DNA of 64,000 nucleotides from NCBI GenBank assembly GCA_009767595.1, contig VSDK01022210.1, positions 4,976 to 68,975 of the forward strand, in the 5' to 3' direction. The notes beneath the pieces were generated by a model. It ran no database searches. It was given only the letters and a program-made list of their open reading frames with translations, and was not told the origin of the DNA. Made by a program: the position numbers and the translations under genes. The stretch comes from Symbiodinium kawagutii (lineage: Eukaryota; Sar; Dinophyceae; Suessiales; Symbiodiniaceae). This document shows, one piece after another, positions 21,624-32,044 of the stretch; the first letter of the stretch is position 1, and every line of letters starts with the position of its first letter.

Positions 21624-21839
21624 CTATGTCTCTTTTCACTTTTCTGTTGATGGGGTGCCCCAAAAAGTCGTGCCTTTCCTAGTGATAATGGCTACAATTG
21701 GATGGTTCATAGGTACCTTGATTGTGGACGGACACGATGTGTTTTATCGGCATGGCAGCTGGTGGCTACTAGCTAGGTGTTGCTACGCTATGGCAACTTC
21801 AGTTGCTGACTGACCAGGGGCAACAAGTTTCCAGTTCAC

Positions 21840-22075
21840 ACATGTGTCAGTGGGCTGATGCAGGGACGCCCAGCTGGTGCAATGATGCCTCGAGGCAGCA
21901 CCATGCCGCCTCCGCTGCTGCAAGCAGGCCCCAGGCCCGGTCAGTTGACACGACAATCCCACAAAACCATGGAATAATTCTCTTCCCACGTGGTCCTTGA
22001 TCAATTGAAGATGGCTCCCATCTGCATAGCTCATGGCCGCCATGCCCGAAGGGTTCGCAGTGATCAAAGTTTGGC
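21840..22075 (-). CDS. Coding-like island, possible 5' polymerase exon
   Basis: Minus-strand frames read MAAMSYADGSHLQLIKDHVG and, in another frame, DRAWGLLAAAEAAWCCLEAS. Third positions are GC-rich in the second. Borders and function are unknown. I see no exonuclease motif. Confidence 0.25.
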
Positions 22076-22111
22076 ACCTGCCCCAATGACTGCTTGGTGG
22101 CGTCAGCCTCC

Positions 22112-22226
22112 TACATATTAGTCCACCAACGAACCAGTTGCTGATATTTCATGTAGGTTCGTTACATGGATCGTTTTTCCTCCATGGAGTGAACCAGTTG
22201 CTTATATTAGCCCACCAACGAACCAT
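22112..22226. repeat. Direct repeat around CCACCAACGAACCA
   Basis: ATATTAGTCCACCAACGAAC at about 22115 recurs as ATATTAGCCCACCAACGAAC near 22203; GAACCAGTTGCT also occurs twice. Confidence 0.7.
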
Positions 22227-23355
22227 GTCAGGTGGGGAAAAACCTGGAAAACCCTTTGTCAAATGGTTAACAAACCTTAAACATTTGTTGGTGGGTCAAT
22301 CAAGGGAAGCAATGTTTAAGATTTAAGACCTCCAGCCAGCCACATTGACCTATTGGATGTAACGTGATGTAACAAGTGGAGATTGTTTGTTTAAACATGC
22401 ACAGCCCTTGACACAGCCACTTTCTCAGGCTGCAAAAGCCAAAGTTATGCTGAAACCACACATCCAACAGTGGACAACCCACTCCCTGACTGTGGCCGCT
22501 GCATGGTCTTGCATAGGTTCAGCAAAGCACGAAATGATTTTCTGGCGCGAGGAATGGGTTTGACAGGAATGCAGTTTTTGACTCGACTTTTCTTGGTCTG
22601 CAATCAAGCCGAAACTACTGGCAACCAGTGCAGTGAAGGACAACAGAACAAGCAAAAGATGGCTAGAACAAGTGCTAACACAATCCAAATCGGGGGACTT
22701 TCCAGAAAGTGAGGAAACAATCAACACTCACCAAAGCGTCCCAATGAAAATAAACACATCCCCATTCTTTCTCGCCAAAACCTTGGTTTTCATGACCGCC
22801 CTATCATTGGCCTCCACCCAAAAACACACAACAAAAAACGATATACAGCAGTTTTGAACCAAAACCAAAAAAAAGTGAGGAATGGCAATGTAACCTGTGG
22901 TGCAGCCTTTGGGATTCTTACAAGCATGTGCATAGACACATGCACATATAAACACGTGTAAGAATGTCACCTGTATTTACCCGTACGATCCTGCAAGCGT
23001 CTTCAAACGCCCGTATTCACAGCACATAGTCGGCTAACAACTCATCTGAGCAAAGCGGTTGACATCATCTGAGAATATCTGAAAAAAAACCTTCACATAT
23101 TGAAATGTATATTTGTTTTGATCGACTTTGATGATTCCAACATCCGAAATAAACCTCTTTCCAAATCTTGAAGTTGATCCAAATGAAATATATAAAAAAC
23201 TTGGATCGACTTGGATGCATGATTGAATTGCATGATTAATTGATTTAAGTTGTAGGTTGCACAAATTTTAATTTGATGATGCCAGTGATACTTCATGAGT
23301 TGATGCTTTCCACTCCCGTTGCCCTGGCCTTCACTGAGGCCATCTGGCTATAGAC

Positions 23356-23474
23356 CTCCATGGCTTCCGCAGCCTGGCAGCGCTAGAGGGTGGAGCCGCC
23401 CAGCTCCGTGGCGGGGGTCCCGCCTTGTCGACCATCTCGGGCTCCCATCCTTTGGCCGCCAACTGGCTCTTCAC
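23356..23474 (-). CDS. Exon candidate with good splice sites
   Basis: Acceptor GTCACACCCAG, 39 codons plus two bases, donor GTCTAT. The frame reads VKSQLAAKGWEPEMVDKAGP then a Pro/Ser/Ala/Arg stretch, with GC-rich third positions. I do not recognise it; it could be a 5' exon of the polymerase gene or a separate minus-strand gene. Confidence 0.45.
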
Positions 23475-23544
23475 CTGGGTGTGACTCACAGCCAGTGGTT
23501 TCGACAAGGCCAGTGATGGAGTTTGGTATCCTAAAGATACCCGG

Positions 23545-23670
23545 TATGGTGGGATTTTTTAGTTATAAAAAGGGTGACTAAACCCCTCTCAAGTGGTGGG
23601 TTTATTGCTATGAATGGTTGACAAGCTGGATGATGACAGGGGGCACCCCTATCTTGAGAAGCGCCCGCGT
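23545..23670. mobile_element. Inverted-repeat element, family A (diverged)
   Basis: GGTATGGTGGGATTTTTTAG at the left, GGGGGCACCCCTATCTTGAG at the right, core GTGGGTTTATTGCTATGAAT. Confidence 0.65.
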
Positions 23671-24372
23671 TGTTTCAATGGTAAACTGGGAAAAAAGAAC
23701 ATGTGTAAAGCGACACCCATGCCCGGAGGGTGGTGGGGGGATGGGAGCAATGCCAGCGCCCTAAGATGCGTAAGCGTCAGTCCAATGCAGGCACTATTGG
23801 CAAGTTTCCTCCAGCATGCATCATCGCACAATAAACAGTGCAATGATTCAATGCATTTGGTTCAGAGCATCATTGACCAACTGCACAGTTCAAGGTGGAG
23901 ATGCTGGTCGATTTGGTGTCTGTTTGCTGCAGGCCAAGAAGTTCGCAAGAAAGTAGGTCTGGAAAAACCTTCAGCAAGCCCTTTGGGAAAGAAAACCAAC
24001 AAACCGGGGTTCGTCTGCTGCATGCTAAAAACATCTAAAGAGGCGGTTCCACAATGATGGCAATTCTCAAGACATGGTTCCAACATGATGGTAATTGCTG
24101 GCAGGTACAACAGCGCACCACAAAGGCAGTGCCCCATAACACCGTGCCATTTGGCACAGCACTGTTGCGCAAAAGCACTGTCTCCTGACAGGTCTCATCC
24201 TGTATCTTCGCATCGAATATGTCAGCGGCTGTCAAAACCGTCCATGGTGGCGCTCTCCATACATCTCCGGATCGCTGGTCTTTCTGGGTGAACGATCTGT
24301 TCCTTAAGAAATGCGTTGATACTTCCCCACCACCACCTCCTCCTCCTCCCGGAGCTGCTCTCTGTCCCTGAA

Positions 24373-24850
24373 TCACTGCAGTGACTGCAGCCACCGCACC
24401 GGGGACTTGCTCAAGAGCAGCTCGCAGTGCTTCTTGCTGTGGGCGGATGCGAGCGCATATCCCATGGTGAGCCGGTCGAGCTGCTCTGATCTCCGCTCGG
24501 AGAACTGCACCCAAAATGCAACTCTCTTCTGGTGGTACATCAAGTTTTGCGGTTGAATCAAAGCTTTGGCTGCGCTGACCGCCTTTTTCATGGGATCCCT
24601 GTTTGGAAATGTTTCTATAAGGGAGCAAAAGAACGAGAGGTCAGCATTCTGTTGAGGGTTCGGTCCCAAAATCATACGGCAGGGGCCATGCCATCTGTTG
24701 CATCTGTAGAAGGAAATGAGGTCACGCTGGTTGTAAGGTCCTCGAAGCGGCAGCATATCGGATTTGAAGTTGGTGGCTGAGTCCATGCAATGGGCTGAAC
24801 TATCTGAACTTCTTGAAGTCCACCAAACATCGAAGTCGTTCGCTAGCGAC
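24373..24850 (-). CDS. Coding segment of an unrecognised gene, ends in a stop
   Basis: A 478-base open minus-strand frame with clearly GC-rich third codon positions over 24373-24600. It reads from DSATNFKSDMLPLRG through YNQRDLISFYRCNRWHGPC to KKAVSAAKALIQPQNLMYHQ and SKSPVRWLQSLQ, then TGA. A good internal acceptor (TTGCTCCCTTATAG near 24615) may mark an exon start. The neighbouring frame (24035-24628) is also open and partly coding-like (poly-Gly, then ADIFDAKIQDE), so a frame change or small intron near 24400 is possible. It overlaps the frame at 24800-25120 by 51 bases. No family recognised. Confidence 0.45.
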
Positions 24851-25120
24851 AAGTTTATTTACCGCAAAATTCCACACAAATACATCAACCAGTTGTGGTA
24901 CCTTGTCTGTCATCCTATTCACTGGCAACACTTGGTGAAGTTTCACCTGCAAATCCTTGAGGCATCCAACAAGATCGACCACATGGAAGATGCATCCCCT
25001 CGGATGACCACGTTGAATGCTTGGATGATCCACCTGGCGTATAGCTGTTAAGCGTTGGGCGAATCTATCATCCATGGAAATCAGGGGCATGACCGTGGGC
25101 AGCAGCTGACGAACATCCAT
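24800..25120 (-). CDS. 106-residue open frame with ATG and stop
   Basis: Starts ATG (MDVRQLLPTVMPLISMDDRF) and ends VDFKKFR then TAG, overlapping the next frame downstream by 51 bases. A GTAAAT donor lies inside it (after VFVWNF A), so it may be a first exon rather than a whole gene. Codon choice is not strongly biased. Unrecognised. Confidence 0.35.
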   Translation of the reverse strand: MDVRQLLPTVMPLISMDDRFAQRLTAIRQVDHPSIQRGHPRGCIFHVVDLVGCLKDLQVKLHQVLPVNRMTDKVPQLVDVFVWNFAVNKLVASERLRCLVDFKKFR

Positions 25121-25503
25121 GTTTCATCATAATAAATGCTGACAATGCCATGACTCACCGACATTCAACATGTGTCAATGACTGTGGGTGATACTGGTCC
25201 CTTACTATGGTTGATAACCATTACGAGGGATTCGTGTCAATCACCAACATGGTTAATATACGAATATACTCTGGTTGATCGTTTCAGCTCCTATGACAAA
25301 TATGAGTCAGTCAATTCAATCAATGAATCATTTGCTAATACTGGCGAAAACAAACATCTTTAAAACCACCAACCAGCACCCCCGAAATTGTATAATTAGC
25401 CAAGTTGGCTTACAACTAGGGTAACTACTAAGTATGGAAGATTAAACTATAGTCAAATGGCTTACTCACCAACTTACAACTGGGGGGTACCACTCCGCAT
25501 TAC

Positions 25504-25610
25504 CTGTGGATAATATCCCCACACTGGCTGTCCTTCCGGATGTCAGCTGCATCAGCTCTGAGGGCGCAGGCGTTGTTCTTATCGTCCTTTTGCAGCTTCT
25601 CCAGTGCTTC
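25504..25610 (-). CDS. Exon candidate with strong splice sites
   Basis: Acceptor TTTCTTGGATCAG, 35 codons plus two bases, donor GTAATG. It reads EALEKLQKDDKNNACALRAD then AADIRKDSQCGDIIH: a charged helical segment with GC-rich third positions. Both splice sites are good and the frame is open throughout. Function unknown; probably the same minus-strand gene as the islands at 23.4-25.1 kb. Confidence 0.55.
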
Positions 25611-26215
25611 CTGATCCAAGAAACGGGAACTTCAACGGTGGCTCTAGTATTTGGTTCACTCCTGGTACCCTAGGCGTACCCCTGGCTCCTTAGCTCCCTC
25701 CCAACCACCAGCCAAACCACAAGCCAGTGCTGGTCATAAGTTACAAGGTCTTAAATCACTTGCCACCTGGGGTGGCCACTGTCAACCGTTTTCTCTCTCA
25801 GCGCATCTGTTTTGCACAACGATTTATGTCAAACATCACAGCCAGTGGAACCTGATCCTTTGAAACATCAACTGCAACTGCTGATGTTGTTGCATGCCGA
25901 CCTTCTCTTTCCCGAAGCCATTTAGCTTGATCACAAAACAAAAACACACAGCGATCGCTCGTGACAAGCAAACAATAGCAAGCGACGGCAAAGAAAAACA
26001 CATACGTGGATGGGCCGTCTGCAACACAACAGCGTTTTAACACGGCTTCCCAATTGTAGCAACCATGATATCCTCTGATCGGCAAAGGTCAAATCTTGCA
26101 AATGCCTTCGGGTCTATATCCAAGAAATGCCTTCATCACGGATCTGGAGGTGGACAACCTGGCACTAACCAACTTCTAAACCACTACCTGAGAAGGGAGG
26201 AACGAAAGCCAGCAG

Positions 26216-26440
26216 GAAGCAGAGAGAGAGAGACACAGCACGAGACAGATAGAACACAGAGATAGAGTGAGACAAAGATGCAGACAAAACAGAGGCAAAA
26301 GCAAAAGCAGAACACAGAGAGAGACAGATAAAGAGAGAGATGTGGGGAGAGAGAGATGGAGGGAGGAAGAGAGGCAATCATCATCATCATTATCATCAGC
26401 GTATCATCATCATCACCATCATCATCATCAGCATCATCAT
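26216..26440. repeat. AGAG-rich tract followed by (CAT)n
   Basis: 26216-26375 is purine-rich (GAGAGA, GACAGA); 26376-26440 is an impure CAT repeat. Confidence 0.9.
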
Positions 26441-26452
26441 CCTTATGTCAAC

Positions 26453-26817
26453 ATTATCAATCATTAAGCTTCTGGTCTGGATGGTTCGGTCGATCTCAAA
26501 CAACGGTGGCCGAATTACAAGAAGCCGTTTAGAGAGGAATCAGGCTAAGGAAAAGTAATGGCGACATTATGTTGGTGCCGGTTATGGTGACAGTGTGTTG
26601 GTGCCGGTTAACCAGTGCCTTGAAGGCATGGGTAGTGATGAGTATTTAACGAACTAGCAAGGACTTAAAGGCATGGAGACCCCGATGTCCCATGGACATT
26701 AATCTGTGAAGCCGGAGCAGTGAAGTATGTAGGATTATTATCAATCATTAAGCTTCTGGTCTGGATGGTTGGGTCGATCTCAAACAACGGTGGCCAAACT
26801 CACAAGAAGCCGATTAG
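26453..26817. repeat. 80-bp direct repeat (26453-26532 and 26737-26817)
   Basis: Both copies start ATTATCAATCATTAAGCTTC and run through CAAACAACGGTGGCC with few differences, 284 bases apart. A smaller tandem (GTTGGTGCCGGTTA twice) lies between them at 26565-26611. Confidence 0.9.
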
Positions 26818-26844
26818 AACTCCTGTCTCTTCATCAAGTTGGTC

Positions 26845-27010
26845 TTAGGAAACTTGCGACACACAATTTTGCTTCAGATCGGTCACCAGCGATATTGCAC
26901 CAATACACTGGCGGGCATTGGTATCACGGCTTGTCTGGCGCAGCATTGAGGAAACACAGCCATGCAGTGACAGTGCAACTGCTTCGGTTAGTCTGTTCCC
27001 CGCATGGTCA
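26845..27010 (-). CDS. Coding-like terminal segment
   Basis: A minus-strand frame reads NRLTEAVALSLHGCVSSMLR and on to LKQNCVSQVS, then TAA. It sits between the 80-bp direct repeat and the 41-bp array and may belong to the repeat. Weak. Confidence 0.2.
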
Positions 27011-27545
27011 CCTGCCAACAAAAACATGGTATTTACAACGTTTTTCTCCACCTTCCAACAAAAACCATTGATATTTTCCATGTTTTTGGCGCGCGGCAAA
27101 CCTTCGCCACTGCCACGCGAATGTAAAAAGCCGTGCCTTTGACCATGTTTTTGCATCAGCTGGGTTTCCAAACAAACGCCTTTTCTCCCTCTTTCGACGC
27201 TTCCCGGCCCCTCCCCACCTGCCAACAAAAACCATGGTATTTACAACGTTTGTCCCCACCTCCCGACAAAAACCATGGTATTTACAATGTTTTTCGCCAT
27301 CTGGAAACAAAAACCATGGTATTTACAACGTTTTTTCCCCACCTGCCAGCAAAAACCATGCTATTTACAACGTTTTTTTCCATCTGCCAACAAAAACCCT
27401 GGTATTTACAACGTTTTTCCCCACCTGCCAACCAAAACGATAGTATTTACAACGTTTTTCCCCACCTTGCAACAAAAACCATTGATATTTTCCACGTTTT
27501 TTGCGCGCAGCAAACCTCCGCCCTGCCACGCAATGTAAAAAAAAA
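27010..27545. repeat. Two arrays of a 41-bp repeat, each ending in the same tail
   Basis: The unit is close to CCCCACCTGCCAACAAAAAC then CATGGTATTTACAACGTTTT. Reference bases lie at 27026 and 27067 (array 1, two units) and at 27234, 27275, 27316, 27358, 27399, 27440 and 27481 (array 2, seven units). The last unit of each array changes to ATTGATATTTTCCA(T/C)G and runs into a shared tail (GCGCGC, CCGCC, CTGCCACGC, AATGTAAAAA). Reading frames through it are artefacts. Confidence 0.95.
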
Positions 27546-27609
27546 CCTGGGTTTTACACCCCCCCTTACTCGCTTTGCTCGCAAAAAGAACTCAGCATGC
27601 CTCCCGGCT

Positions 27610-27850
27610 GGCTTTCGTAATAGTTATTCAACATCAACCACTTACCACAAAGTCAACCATGGCTACTATTGAGCCTTTATAAACCACTGTTCATTAAGCA
27701 TTCTCATCATGATTCACCATTCTTAACTTAAAATTACAAGCCTTTAAACCATAAACCTCTTTTAATCATTATAAAACTATCCACCACTCACCATTTATCA
27801 ACCTTTCCACACCAACATTAACCGTTCATTCCCCACTGCTCAACCTCACC
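27610..27850. repeat. AACCATT minisatellite block, C-rich strand on plus
   Basis: Diverged CATTAACC/ACCATT units up to the exon candidate at 27854. G-rich counterparts (GATGGTTGATGG) start at about 28010. Confidence 0.75.
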
Positions 27851-27853
27851 AAG

Positions 27854-28004
27854 CCTTCGGGTTACGAGCGCCGCACCGCGCGGCCGCAGGGGGCCTTCCT
27901 GGTGGAGGGCCAGCCGCTCTTGGTGAACATTTTGCGGCCACCGCTGGGCTCCAAACCCCAGCTCTGGATGCTGAAACTCCTAAGCAGGAGCACCGGCGAG
28001 GCTG
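27854..28004 (+). CDS. Plus-strand exon candidate, high third-position GC
   Basis: Acceptor CAACCTCACCAAG, 50 codons plus one base, donor GTGGAG. It reads SGYERRTARPQGAFLVEGQP, LLVNILRPPLGSKPQLWMLK and LLSRSTGEA. Nearly every third codon base is G or C, and there is no stop. Both strands around it are minisatellite in opposite orientation. Not recognised. Confidence 0.5.
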
Positions 28005-28862
28005 GTGGAGGATCATTATGGTTGATGGATGGTCCCGCCATCAAGTCGATGGATGATGGTGGTGGATCAACTTATGGTTATAATTGATTATGGTTGATGG
28101 AGGATGGTTATATAACTTATGGCTATTGAGTAAGGGGCACTGGTTTTCATCGTGGCTGGTGAATTGGCCCCATTGATGCTGGATACGGGTGGTTCCTAGT
28201 TGGGGTGGATATCAGGTGCCTGAATCGCTGATTTTGCACGTCCAAATCACTAGAAACTTCAATTTTTGGACGACCTGCTGGTCATGGCCCTTGGCAACCA
28301 GGGCTTATTCCAATCAAGGTTAGGCCGGTTAGGTCATCCAACTGGGTGTACTTCCAATCAACCGGTTGGATGACCTGATCATGCAACCAACCCATGGTTT
28401 GCAGCTCCAACCTCAAACATGAGCACAATCTGCCTGGGGGCCCGATAAATCTCAGGTGCTAACACAGGTGCTAATGGGCCGATCAGTTGGTCGTAGTTGG
28501 TTATGCTATCAATGGATGATTGGTCTAAAACATGCCTTGAATTTGTACTTTGGACCATCAGTGCTGCAACGCTCTTGATCATCGCCGAAGCGGGTTCATC
28601 ATCATTCGGTCGATAGGAGATCCTCAAGATAGCGGTGAACATCCCCGAAGAGTATCTGTTGGAATGCTTTGTGGATTGGCTTGGGCAGGTACCACCATTT
28701 GTGATCATATATGTGGCGACACTCATTGCTTGCTTAGGATAGCTTGTTTGCTTCTTAGCCTAAAATCGTACCCTAGTCAAGGCCATGCTTTGTTTTCTTC
28801 TCGCGGCTCCTTCTTGTGGGAGATGCCGGCAAAAAGTTAAAAATGAGGTCTTGCAAATTAAA
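28005..28862. other. Region between coding islands
   Basis: GATGGTTGATGG units to about 28160, then unique sequence forming the 3' flank of the next gene. No terminator or polyadenylation signal recognised. Confidence 0.5.
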
Positions 28863-31115
28863 TCATTCAGCGGCTTCCCATACTTTCCACACTTTGCCCG
28901 TGCCAGCATCAGCAAGGCCCCAGCGAATCAGCCGGCCTACTTCTCCCACCTGCTGCAAACTATCCATGGTGAACCAGGATGCAACGAGGCCTGACTTCGG
29001 GTCAAAAATCAGTCCCTGCAACTCTGCATTGAACTTATCTATGTCTTTGATCTTCCCCAGGATGAGTTCTTTGTCCTTTGCCGATGAAGCATTCATGCTG
29101 CGAACATCCAAGTCTTCTAGTGTCCGAGCACGCTGCTGAATGGTGGCCTTGGACAGGAGCTTGAGCGACTGAGTCATGTCCAACCTTTTGGCTTCTGCAA
29201 TTTCGGCCACGCACCAAGCGCGGCGAAACAAGTCAAGCTGTTGATCCACTGCCACGACTTGTCTGCAGATTCCCGTGGTTGCAAGGTGATACATCATGTC
29301 GTCGAATTTGTTGATCTCAGAGGTGGCACTGCGGCCATCAGGATCCGAGATGTTCACACTACTGCAGGCGCACACTGGATGCAGCTCGTTTGTGAAGGGA
29401 TCACGGTCAAAAGGGTTGCTGTGGCAAATGGAGATGTGCTGATTCACTGCGAAGGCACAAATCCAGTAGGTGTCGTCCAAGCGACTGCCCAGGATCTCAG
29501 TGAGAAAAGCGCAGTCTTCCTCCAGCAACTGCGAGACCATCCTGAAGCTGCATTCCCCGAGAGCATCTGAAACAACTGCGGCCAAAAGGTCGTTGAAGAA
29601 GTTTCCCCAGTTGTGTGTTACCATCACCTGAGCTCGTTGAGGACCCTCCCTGTTCAAAGCCGAAGCCGCGTATGCGGATTCCTCCCTGCTGGTGAGAGGG
29701 ATGATTGCCCGTCGGACCACATCTCTCGTCCTGTGTTCCTTGGGGACAAATTTCCAGCCTGGCATGGAAAGGAGCTCATTGTCGTAGAAACGCAAGAGGC
29801 TGCGCAAAGTCATACCCCGCAAGGAGAGCTCTTCAACTTTTGCTCTCCACGTGGGACTCCAACCCCCTTCCTGTTCCGGTGGGGCTCCGGTCTGGCGCAA
29901 GCTTGCCCAACAGCCCAACTGGCGGTCAGGCACATGGTCAACCTTTGGGAACCTGTGGCCTCCTGACAAGAGAAGCACGGCCAAAGCATTCCCAAGGAAA
30001 TCCATGGCCTGAATGGAAGCCACCACATACGCCAAGCCAAAATACTCCGAAAAAGGATGCATGTAAGAGTTACCGAAAAGCATGCATGGAACTACCAAGA
30101 TCGTGAGCACAAGGCTCAAAGAAACGCCCGTCGTTTGCAGAGCAGCAAAGCGTCGGGCTCGTCCCAAAGACACCCTCGCTGGAGGCGGTGCAGCTTTGAG
30201 CTTTGCGACGCCCAAGATTCTTCGCAAAAGGAGGAAAGACTTTGCTAAGGAGCAGGCTGCCACCATGTTTGCTACCACATTGCAGAACACAGTCACCACT
30301 GCAATTGCTACAGCACTTGAGATGAGTGTGGCCACGACAGTCATGAAACTGTGATCGTTGTAATTCTCAGTTGCAATAAGCACAATCTGCGCCCCAAAAA
30401 CACAAGCTGAAGCTGAAAGTAAAATGCCCATCAGAGTGCCAGTGAGTGCTTGAACCTGGACAAGCCTGCGAATGCAACCACCGCAGAATTTCTGATGGGA
30501 AGACTGCTCCAAGAGATCCAGCCGCGAAGCGATGAGCTTTTGCATCCAGAACGAAGCGATCAAGTAGAGCAAGGCTCTCAAAACTGCCAGGACCATGAAG
30601 GTGCGACTTGCAATCTGCCCTCCCTGCCACTGATAATATGTGACCCCGTGATCGAGAGGGTTCAATGTCATGGTGGCCAAAATGGATTGCAACCAGTTCG
30701 TGATGGCGTAGCCACCGGCCGATCGGACATGAGCTGAAGCCCCGGCCCTTTTCTTCAGAAATGCCGCCACGCAACCAGATCCCAAACTGGCCAGCATCAA
30801 ACCACTGAAGCATATTCTGTAACGCCACAACGAAGCAGAAGAAAAAGGGTGACGACGCCAGCATGTGGTACATTCTACAGGAAACAGCAAGGCAGCACCC
30901 AAGGCATTCACAACGAAGATCAGGAAGTACCAGCCAGGCCGCCATCGGTGCCACAGCTCCCTGAAAGCCACGGGACTCGACCACGAAGTCACCGAGCCCT
31001 CGGTGGAGCTTTCTGAGCCTTGCCATTGCAACCAAAACATCGAGGCTGGAAGTCTATTGGCTGAGTTGTGAACAGCTTTCTGTAGCACCTCTTCCAAACT
31101 TGTTTTGCCATACAT
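28863..31115 (-). CDS. Seven-helix membrane protein with TIR-like C-terminal domain, intronless
   Basis: One uninterrupted frame ends at TGA 28863. The first ATG is at 31115 (750 aa); the frame stays open 24 more codons upstream to 31187, so a longer form or 5' exon is possible. Residues below count from 31187. About seven hydrophobic helices lie near 84-104, 124-145, 195-217, 249-272, 282-314, 353-373 and 382-408, then a linker. The C-terminal part has VMVTHNWGNFF at 521, TYWICAFAVNQH at 573, QVVAVD at 643 and RRAWCVAEIAEA at 655. I know this arrangement from many Symbiodiniaceae predicted proteins without assigned function. The order hydrophobic strand with (S/T)H.W, then a later WC..E, resembles TIR domains, where the Glu in WC..E is catalytic in NAD-cleaving plant members. 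Membrane location is strongly supported; TIR relationship and NADase activity are inference. Confidence 0.92.
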   Translation of the reverse strand: MYGKTSLEEVLQKAVHNSANRLPASMFWLQWQGSESSTEGSVTSWSSPVAFRELWHRWRPGWYFLIFVVNALGAALLFPVECTTCWRRHPFSSASLWRYRICFSGLMLASLGSGCVAAFLKKRAGASAHVRSAGGYAITNWLQSILATMTLNPLDHGVTYYQWQGGQIASRTFMVLAVLRALLYLIASFWMQKLIASRLDLLEQSSHQKFCGGCIRRLVQVQALTGTLMGILLSASACVFGAQIVLIATENYNDHSFMTVVATLISSAVAIAVVTVFCNVVANMVAACSLAKSFLLLRRILGVAKLKAAPPPARVSLGRARRFAALQTTGVSLSLVLTILVVPCMLFGNSYMHPFSEYFGLAYVVASIQAMDFLGNALAVLLLSGGHRFPKVDHVPDRQLGCWASLRQTGAPPEQEGGWSPTWRAKVEELSLRGMTLRSLLRFYDNELLSMPGWKFVPKEHRTRDVVRRAIIPLTSREESAYAASALNREGPQRAQVMVTHNWGNFFNDLLAAVVSDALGECSFRMVSQLLEEDCAFLTEILGSRLDDTYWICAFAVNQHISICHSNPFDRDPFTNELHPVCACSSVNISDPDGRSATSEINKFDDMMYHLATTGICRQVVAVDQQLDLFRRAWCVAEIAEAKRLDMTQSLKLLSKATIQQRARTLEDLDVRSMNASSAKDKELILGKIKDIDKFNAELQGLIFDPKSGLVASWFTMDSLQQVGEVGRLIRWGLADAGTGKVWKVWEAAE

Positions 31116-31187
31116 CTTTTTGACCACAGTATGTTCACACCTAACCCTGGCTCTTGTGTACTCTAAAATGTCTGTGTTTCTGTACAA

Positions 31188-31670
31188 AGCCTGTGTTTCT
31201 TCCTGATAGCCAAAACTTCAGGCCGACTTTCGCTTACATAAGGGATAGCATACAAATTGTTTGGTATAGGAACCTTTTTCTTTATATCATGGTAGACCCA
31301 AACAGGTTATAGGAAGCTTCAGTGGAAATTCAAACAGAGATGCCAAAACGGCTTCGAGTGTTTCGAGTGCTTCGAGTGTTATTTACCATGTGAGTATGGC
31401 TAGTCATAACCATAAGAACCATTCCTAACCATGATCTAACCATTATTATCCATGTACTTTGGAGCTACTGGGATTATCGACCGTCATTGACTGCTATAAA
31501 CCATATAAACCTTGTATTAGCTGCTATAACCATTATTAACCATCATTGACTGTTTTGGAGCTACTGGGATATAACCATTATTAGCCATGGATTATTTACC
31601 CTTAAAAACCATGTAAACCATGGCTGCTACCATCTATGCCAACCACGATTATCAACGGCTGCTAATGCAG
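31188..31670. other. 5' flank of the membrane-protein gene and C-rich minisatellite
   Basis: No promoter element recognised. TTCGAGTG is repeated three times at about 31353-31378. From 31390 the plus strand carries AACCATTATTAACC units. Confidence 0.6.
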
Positions 31671-31753
31671 AGCCCAGTCACGTGGACGGAGGCAAATGCC
31701 TTCCATCTGCTGCCTGACCGGGCTGTGCAACCGGCAGCTATCGCGCTAAGATG
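31671..31753 (+). CDS. Plus-strand exon candidate
   Basis: After acceptor GCTAATGCAG the frame reads PVTWTEANAFHLLPDRAVQP then AAIALRW, with GC-rich third positions. The donor is unclear. It could pair with the plus-strand exon at 27854-28004, which would put the intronless minus-strand gene inside its intron. Confidence 0.3.
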
Positions 31754-32044
31754 GTTGAGACTAAGCTGACCAAGCCATGAATTAACCATCATTAACCCTA
31801 GCTTAGTTGAACCCCTTTATGAACTATTAGTTTGTAATGGTCGTTCACTGTTCACTATTAACCCTAGTTGAGGGTTTGAAATGAGATTTATCATTACATG
31901 ACTATAAGCATATTTATTAATACAATATTAAGTTGAAGCTCAGTAATGCTTCATGCCAATCGCGAGTGGAAGAAATTGATATGAATGATGGTTGATGCTG
32001 AATAGTGGTTGACATTAGTCAGTGATTTTATTGATGGCGGGAAT
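31754..32044. other. Non-coding repeat-rich stretch
   Basis: AACCATCATTAACCCTAG units, then unique sequence; nothing else seen. Confidence 0.5.

Noticed and set aside
27008-27672. Repetitive proteins of 100-179 residues across the 41-bp arrays
   Set aside because: Period 41 shifts the frame between units, and both strands are open; no coding signal.
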